A DNA stretch of 64,000 nucleotides from Sphaerulina vaccinii (taxonomy: Eukaryota; Ascomycota; Dothideomycetes; Mycosphaerellales; Mycosphaerellaceae): positions 434,001 to 498,000 of the forward strand of contig JAKUDP010000002.1 of assembly GCA_022570795.1 (NCBI GenBank). Direction: 5' to 3'. Shown piece by piece: positions 57,541 through 64,000 of the stretch (the first letter of the stretch is position 1; each line of letters opens with the position of its first letter). The notes beneath the pieces are model-generated. The model was not told where the DNA came from, made no database searches, and worked only from the letters and a program-made list of their open reading frames with translations. The translations under genes and the position numbers were made by a program.

Positions 57541-58604
57541 GGAATGGAAAGGGAAAAGGCTACGCCACTTATATGTAATCTATATATATTCTGATATCAC
57601 CATATGAATGACAAGGTTCCTCGAAGGCTCACCTTCAGCTCTGGAGTGTCTCCATTTCGTTGGCAACCTGGCTGTCCAAACTGGATGTATATCAGAGGGC
57701 ATGGACACTCGCATATGCTGGGGGGGGCGGGGCAAGAGAAGGATCAGACACTTCACGACAGCAGCTAGCAGAGTGGTATCATTCGCTTCGGAAACGAGAT
57801 GTCCTGCGGCGATGCGTGCGGATTGAAGCTTGAGAGCCACAGATGTGAAATCGACCAGGGAGCTATAGTTGGAGGAGTCCTTTTACACTAGGCGGAGACT
57901 ACCCAAGTCTCAACGAGGATACAACACACATAGTGAAGATAGGATATGGATACGACGCACGCTCTCTGACTGACAGTCACGTTGGCAATCCGATCTGGAT
58001 CTATCCTAGACGGCATGGACTCTCTAATGTGCTGAGAAATGAAGACCGCGAGCCAAGATGAGGCAGTACACAGCAATGGACTTGACGCACGCGCTCTGGC
58101 GAACATTCCAAAGTGAGCATTCGAGGCAGTTGTATCTTGGTAGGCATGGAGTCTTCAATGTATTAGGAGAATCGAAGACGAAACTCCAACCAGGATGCGA
58201 GAATACATGGCAGCCAAGTCATAAGGAGTAGTAACATATCACCCGAAGATAGAACTCGGGACGACACTCGCTTTCTGATGAGCTGTCAAGTTGGCGGACT
58301 GATGTTGGCTGTATTGCCCGAGGCATAGATCCATTTATTTGCTGCGAAGGACCTGGCACTCGAGCCTTCATTTGGGATGTCACACATGTGAAATACATAA
58401 GAGGAGTGGTATCATTTCGCATTCGAGCCATATTGGCTGTACTGTTTGTGGCCCATACCCACATATCGCTATGCATTACAAGCAAAAGGCTAGTGAGGAG
58501 TCACCTCCTAGCCACTCTCTGCCACCACGTCCGCGTCGACTCGGGACTCGGTGTCTATACTCGGTGGCGCCGCTACCGTCAAGCAAACACAGCGAGAAGT
58601 CTGC
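57541..58604. repeat. Diverged tandem repeat between ferrochelatase and ITC1
   Basis: No gene recognised. On the minus strand a segment of the form CAGCACATTAGAGAGTCCAT followed by GCC and GAT/AGAT recurs at about 57.70, 58.01, 58.15 and 58.32 kb. Flanking phrases are shared: GCCAGAGCGCGTGCGTC, GTCAGAGAGCGTGCGTC, TCAGAAAGCGAGTGTCG. The units are roughly 130-180 bp and strongly diverged. A G-run GGGGGGGCGGGGC is at 57721-57733. This repeat is not AT-rich and shows no RIP bias, unlike the island. Confidence 0.55.
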
Positions 58605-61600
58605 TCACTTCTTGCGATTGACAGGCACAGCAACACCTCTCCCTCTATCCTCCACACCCTGCTTCTTGTGAGACTTCTTCTCCTTAGGCTTCGGAGGCTG
58701 TGAGTGAATATGTCCCTCATCTGACTGCGCCATACTGTTCGTCCATCTGAGACAACGAGCCTGGTGGGTCTTAGCCTCTTCAGCTTGCTTATGTCTCGTA
58801 GAAACTCTGGTCTCATGCTCAGATTCCGTTTCGAGCTTCTTGGCAGTTTCCTGATCCAGAAAGTTCTTATAAGCTTCCATGTACTGTGCAATGCGGTCTC
58901 GCCAGTCCGTGAGCTCCTTTCGTAGCTTTCGCTCGCGCTCGCCACGGTCGTCCAGCCAGCCGATGAGGTTGTCCAGGCGGTCCGGGTCGTCGATGTAGCC
59001 CCATTCTTCTGCTGTGTTGAGCTGAATCTCGCCTTCTTCTTGGTTCCGTCGCTCAGGTACTGTCATCTGAAAGTATCTCTGATACTCTTTTTGTTGCTCT
59101 GGGTTGCGGTCGATGAAGCCTTCACGTTCCATGACATCTGGTCCTTGGACCCAGATGCGACCATTGGCATAGCCATAAGAGGCTGTACTCGAGCTCGGTA
59201 GACCACCAAATGGCTGGCCGTTGCGCTCGAACCAGTAATATCGGTTGCAGAATCTGTCCTTGCCGAGCACTTTCGTTCGCTGGACGTTGGCCTCGCGCAG
59301 ATCCGAGTCACACTCCGCAATCTTCTCTTCTTGCACCTTGATACGCTCTTTGAGCTCTAAGCATTCCTTCTCAATCTTTTTGAACTCCTTGGCAGCCTTG
59401 TTGTGCGCTTTGGCAGCTTCGGCTTTCGCAGCCTTTTCCTTTTCGCGGCGTGCTTGTTCTTCTTCGCGCTTACGCTTGCGATCCCCCGCGCGATGCAATG
59501 ATCTGCCAATAGCAGCATCATCAGGATCTTCGCTGCTTCTATTGCCGTTAAGATCGATAGAGTCCTCAGTAAGATCTCGCTCGGTCACTTCAGTAGGCTC
59601 CTGCTCGGGAGAGGCAGGCATGTGGTCAGGCCGTAAGATCTTGAACTCGCGATCTTTGATAGCAAACTCCTCCATAGCGAGCTTCTTCTCTCGCTGATGC
59701 TCAATCTTACGCTTGCGCACATCGGTCATGTCGTCCATGCAGGTTTCGAGGAAGTCCTTGATCGCATCGGTCCGTATTGTCAGCACTGTCAGAAGTTGAA
59801 GAGCTGTGATCTTGAGGTTGATGTCCATGCTTGCATACTGCTCGATAGCTGTGTCCGGAGCCGGCTTGGCATCGATCGGTGCCAGGTGGGCGAGTATCTT
59901 TCCACATCTCTCCTTGAAAAGTGGGACCTGCGATAGTTGATGTAGGATGCCAATGATGATGATTTGCCATCCGCCGTCAGTAAAGTCTCGCGCTGCTAAC
60001 CTGTCCTCCCAGGATCGATCGCCTAACATCTCTGCAGCGCGGTTTCGGTTCTCGACTGTAGGACTATCGGGTTCCGCAACTTCCATGTGACTCAGTCTGC
60101 TGCGGGTCGAACGTGCAGGAACGTCCGGGAGAGGTGTCGAGACTTCGCTATCATCTTGCATTTCTGTATCGTCGTCCGCCGGTGGCTCCTCGATCTTCTT
60201 CCGAGGCATATCCTTGACCAGGAGCTTACCCTTGTCGTCAACGAAGAGCTTGAGTACAGCACAGTGGATCTCCTCGAACAGCTCACAAGGCGGGCTGAGC
60301 TCCTGATACTGCATGGCGTCCACGAAGTCGTCGAATGTGAAGCTGTCGAGCACGTACACTTCGCACTGTACGTTTAGTGTGTTCCAGACTTCGAGCAACA
60401 TACCAATCGACTTCATTTGAATGCCCTCTACTGTCGATTTTCGTCCTCCACGTATGTACTCTGCGAGTTCTTCTGTGAAGAACTTGAGCTCTGGTCGTGT
60501 CGCTCCATTGCGCTTCGGGTGCAGATCCAGATCTTCTATCGGATATTTCACGACAGGTGCCGGAGGAGGTCGAGGCTGAGCTTGGTTCATCATTTGGTGA
60601 TGTACCTGCTGCTGTTGGTAGTGATTCAGCTGTCCCGGATGAGCCCCAGGTACCTGCTGTTGCATTTGGTGCTGATGATGCATAACGTTGTTCATCTCTT
60701 GTTGTCGTAGACGCTCATACTCTGCTGGCGGCATGCCCTTGGGCTTCTTATTCTTGGGCGGCCGCATCGAGAGCTGTTGTGTCTTGGCTGTCATGAGTTT
60801 CGCGTCCTGGAAGAGGTTTTGAGGAATCTCCATCGGTAGTCGGTACTGTATTGCGAGATGCTCCTTGACCAACCAGGGTGCTCCACTCCAGGAATCACGT
60901 TGTAATGAGTTCTTAAGGAAGGCACGTAGGTTCTGCTTCGTAAAGAGCTTTCGGTCCCGACGGATGTGCTTGTCGTCCAGTAGCGCTTCCTCTGAAGGAC
61001 TCCCGTGTACCTTGACAAAGTATCGCGAGAATGGTGCACGTTGCACACTGCCGTCGGCACCTCTGATCATCGGGAACTTGGCCTTTTCGCGAATTGTGCC
61101 TTCGAACTGCTCGCGATCCTCAAGTGTACACACGACATCTTCGCCAGGAAAGTAGTCGCTTTTGAAGTCGTCAAACACTTTGTTGACTAGCAAGAGTCAG
61201 ATGAAAACTAGTTCAAGAGGCAGGTGGGGCTCACCAAGTTCATCCATTCGCGATATGGTCGAGAACTGTACATTGCGTAGTATGGGATCGCGCAAGACTT
61301 CGGGAAATAAGGTCTCGATGGTAGCTGAGCTCTTAGTCTGGTGACGAATTAGCACTTCGACAATTCACATGCAATCATGTGATAGTCTACCTCCGACTCC
61401 AGGGCGTCCCAGTAAGTGAGTCCAGACTTGCCATTGACAGCATCGGTGAACTTTTTCTGCGTGATGTCAGTACTCGTACTGTCATCTATACTCGAGGTTA
61501 GAAGAACGTACTTGATTCAGCCAATCGAAGCTGTAATCAACATTAGTATATATGTCCGTGCACCAGGTGGTTGTAAGTGAACATTACCGCTTCAGGTACT

Positions 61601-61827
61601 TCTCGTAGTCTGTGAAGACTTCATTCGTGCCTTTCATGACAAAGACCTAGTAGTGAACGCGTGTCAGTCGCACTTTCCGTGTAGTGAAACTTTTGTTGCC
61701 TGACCTCAGTATTGTCCGGAACATTGGGTGGCTGTGTGATGAGGTTCACCGGCTTTCTCTTGTTAAGGACCTGTGTCTCACTGTTGGCCACGTGTGCTGC
61801 CATGTCTCCTTCTTCAATGCGCACCAT
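58605..61827 (-). CDS. ITC1: Itc1-like subunit of the ISWI (ISW2) chromatin remodeller
   Basis: Seven coding exons on the minus strand: 61825-61827 (ATG only), 61705-61770, 61588-61646, 61512-61530, 61391-61456, 61235-61337 and 58605-61186. All introns are 48-58 bp with GT-AG ends. The product is about 965 residues and begins M-VLNKRKPVNL, the conserved Itc1 start. Next comes the WAC domain (TNEVFTDYEKYLKR, FTDAVNGKSGLTYWDALESE, LFPEVLRDPILR). A basic and Gln-rich linker leads to the DDT domain (about residues 361-413, IGMLLEVWNTLNVQCE, FTFDDFVDAMQY). A long coiled coil precedes a WHIM/WSD motif (about 740-760, VLGKDRFCNRYYWFERNG). The DDT/WHIM unit binds the ISWI ATPase and senses linker DNA. 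In yeast, Isw2-Itc1 represses genes by sliding nucleosomes. The tiny 19-bp exon 4 encodes R-FDWLNQ. Confidence 0.92.
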
Positions 61828-62835
61828 GTTGTATGAGCCCAGCGTGCAGCTGGGTATCACCTCCGGGCTTCAGCGGGTCGAAAGTAGGTCGAATGGGTGT
61901 CGAGATGATCGTTGACGATCGATGGAGTGTCTCGAGATAGTTTCGCAGTCCTTCTGATGAACAGAACATGTGATGAACAATGTTGTGGGATGATTGACAA
62001 GAATGGCGCGTGTTGTCGCAGAACGTGAGCTCTGGGGTGTGGTGTAGTAGAAGGGCTGCCGAGTCTAAACGCGTCTGTGTAGACGATCGATCGTCATTGT
62101 CGGCTTCTATAGTGTTTGGATGGAAAGTTTGGAGATGGTGGGCGATGTCGTGGTCGCGCAGAGGGTGTGGGTGGATGTTGGAAGAAACCTGGAGTGGAGG
62201 CTGAAGGAGGGTTCTGAAAGTAGAGCATCACGAAAGGAAGACACAAACTCCACCACAACTGCAGACAAGGTCAGACGCCGGGACTATCCCGCCGACATTT
62301 ACGGATAGAGTTGCTGCTAGCGTCCCTCGCTCTAAGCGCATCGTCCTTGGCGTTCAAGAACGACCTCATGCCGCGTCGCTCGGCTGTTTAGCGGTCTCCA
62401 ACACCCACAACCATGGCCGTATATGCACTCGTTGGAATCGCAGCTTCGCGTACTATCACGTCCCATACACTGATCTTCTATAGTTGCAATGCAGCCTGAA
62501 CGGTATATCGATGAACTAGAAGACCCTGGATTCTCCCTTGTTTTGACCACTAGTCACGCCCCAGTTCGACTGGCTTCAGTCTTGCTAGGTGCCACAACTT
62601 CTCGCCATAGTTGACGGTATGGATCCCTGAGATTGGCTGTATAGTTTCGGGCATTCCGGATATATCTGCAAGTTACAATGTGTTCCTTTTCGTCAGAAGT
62701 GATAGCGTACATCAACATCATCAAGTATAAGCCAGTATTGCTCCAGAAGAAGTAGGAAATAACTTGAAGTATGAGTATCGGCATTGTTGATTTCGAACGC
62801 TTCAATGGCATACTATCTGGCTCGTTTTCGCCCCA
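61828..62835. other. Intergenic, no recognised gene
   Basis: 1 kb between ITC1 and the 3' end of ALG8, mostly the ITC1 promoter. Minus-strand 62554-62811 is an ATG frame of 85 codons with a hydrophobic stretch (ISYFFWSNTGLYLMMLMYAI) and no known domain. It lies 25 bp past the ALG8 stop and may be chance. No RNA gene seen. Confidence 0.4.
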
Positions 62836-64000
62836 TCATGAGGTGAAGAAGACGACCAGGAAGCCTATCCAACTGCCGACTACTCCGACAGCAGAATATG
62901 AGCTTGTAAACATTAACGGCAAGAACTCGTACTTCGCGCCAAAGACCAGCTGATGGAACAGCGAGCAGTACGCGATCAACGGGATCGCTACTGCAATGTA
63001 GAGCAAGGAGAATCGATCGAACAAGAACACTCGAGGTTTCTCGGACCTGCCAGAAGGTAAGTAAATCATTCATCAACTTGGTATGTGATACTCCGTGGAG
63101 TACTTACGCTGGGGCCAGCTGATCAAAAGCCATCAAGAAGGTCACGAGCCACAAGATCGTGTATACGACCTTAATTGGGAACTCCATCGCAGTGAACAGG
63201 AGTGGAAACAGGCTCACATGACCGGCGACCGCAAGAGGTCGGAATGCTCCAAGGAAGCGTCTATCCTTCAGTGCGAGCAAGCTGAATGGAATGATGACCA
63301 GGAGTATGGCCTTCTCGTGGACGTGCCAGCCGAACAAGAAGGAGGCGTAGCCACAGAGGGTAATTGTGGCAACGAAGTTGTCCCAAGTTGGTTGCAAGAA
63401 GAGCTTGACCAAGGCGGGCTGTATCATGTCAGTATCTGTTACACTTAGTCTTAACTCACGCAACTCACTATCTGCGCTCCCAAAGTCATGATGAATGTCA
63501 GCCTTGGTGGTATGTCCGGCAGGACGGCAAAGGATGTGTCGCCAACTAAGCCTCGAGTGACACTATTGACGGCTTCTGCATTGACAGGAAGCTTGAGATA
63601 TGGCGCGACTGCAGTGCGTTAGCAGGTAACTTCATCCAATTTCGAGTCGCAGACTGCTTACGATATATCAGGGCCCGATCGCTGAAAGAGTACAAAGCCC
63701 ACACATTTGGAGCCCAGTACGCGTGGCATAAACCTCTGCTGAAAGGAAAAAGTCGGCTCATGATCTGAGGTAGCTGCTCAAAACTCTCGAGTGCGAAGGG
63801 ACCGAATGCCGTGGCGATGATCACCACGATACTAAGTCCAAGCTTGATGCAGTTCAGCCATTTGATGTCGAAGATCGATCGAGGTCCCAGACAATATACG
63901 CGGAGCAGATACACAAACCACGCCGGTGCGAGGTACAGGTAGATGTGCTTGAGGCACAGCAGCGCCATGAAGATAGCACCACTGAGCAGAAGACCGCTCC
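62836..64000 (-). CDS. ALG8: ALG8-type glucosyltransferase (N-glycan precursor), partial at window edge
   Basis: Minus-strand exons are 62836-63046, 63108-63418, 63469-63608 and 63662 to beyond 64000. The introns are 63047-63107 (61 bp), 63419-63468 (50 bp) and 63609-63661 (53 bp), all GT-AG. The 5' part lies outside the window. Multiple membrane helices and family motifs are clear: [85 protein letters not shown] and FERGLxHAYWAPN-type motifs separate the ALG6/ALG8 family from other glycosyltransferases. ALG8 adds the second glucose from dolichyl-phosphate-glucose to the lipid-linked oligosaccharide in the ER lumen. The last exon ends with a hydrophobic tail ([12 protein letters not shown]). 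Confidence 0.9.

Noticed and set aside
62554..62811. 85-codon minus-strand frame with a hydrophobic stretch as an extra ALG8 exon
   Set aside because: The ALG8 frame ends with a proper stop at 62836 after its conserved last exon, and no splice site links the two convincingly.

Overview
This window is nuclear DNA of a filamentous ascomycete (Pezizomycotina, most likely a Dothideomycete). The signs are short GT-AG introns of about 48-65 bp, dense intron-poor genes on both strands, clear fungal orthologues (Pex26, Itc1, Iwr1, Sld5, twinfilin, Ku70, a GRAM/VASt lipid transfer protein, a 2Fe-2S-type ferrochelatase, ALG8), and a large AT-rich island with the C-to-T signature of repeat-induced point mutation (RIP). 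No organism-specific identification is possible from the sequence alone.

Layout. 1-6.7 kb is gene-bearing: a secreted pepsin-like protein that lacks both catalytic aspartates, a GNAT acetyltransferase, an unrecognised 461-residue protein, and a secreted HEXXH metalloprotease whose stop codon lies about 70 bp from the repeat island. 6.77-28.55 kb is a repeat island almost devoid of CpA/TpG. It holds three damaged DIRS-like (tyrosine-recombinase) retroelement copies, two of them facing each other as an inverted pair; a Tc1/mariner-type element in one of them, with its empty site preserved in the other; Ty1/Copia copies nested in one another; and an array of eight ~157-bp tandem repeats at the right edge. 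28.55-29.33 kb is a gene broken by one CAA-to-TAA-type stop next to the island.

30-39.9 kb carries an F-box protein, the GINS subunit Sld5, twinfilin, a 3-carboxymuconate-cyclase-like lactonase, a PARN-like CAF1 nuclease and Pex26. 39.9-42.7 kb is a gene-poor gap with no recognisable gene. 42.7-53.8 kb carries a SANT/Myb-like protein, Iwr1, a LAM-type sterol transporter, an Atg38-like MIT protein and a tandem pair of tiny coiled-coil genes made by local duplication. 53.8-64 kb carries Ku70, ferrochelatase, a diverged tandem repeat, Itc1 (with an ATG-only first coding exon) and the 3' part of ALG8.

The genes are not an evident pathway cluster. They are a mix of housekeeping functions: replication, DNA repair and telomere maintenance, chromatin remodelling, peroxisome biogenesis, heme synthesis and N-glycosylation. 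Several pairs share divergent promoters (TWF1/lactonase, PARN-like/PEX26, LAM/ATG38-like, KU70/ferrochelatase). The biologically most unusual material is the repeat island and its edges.
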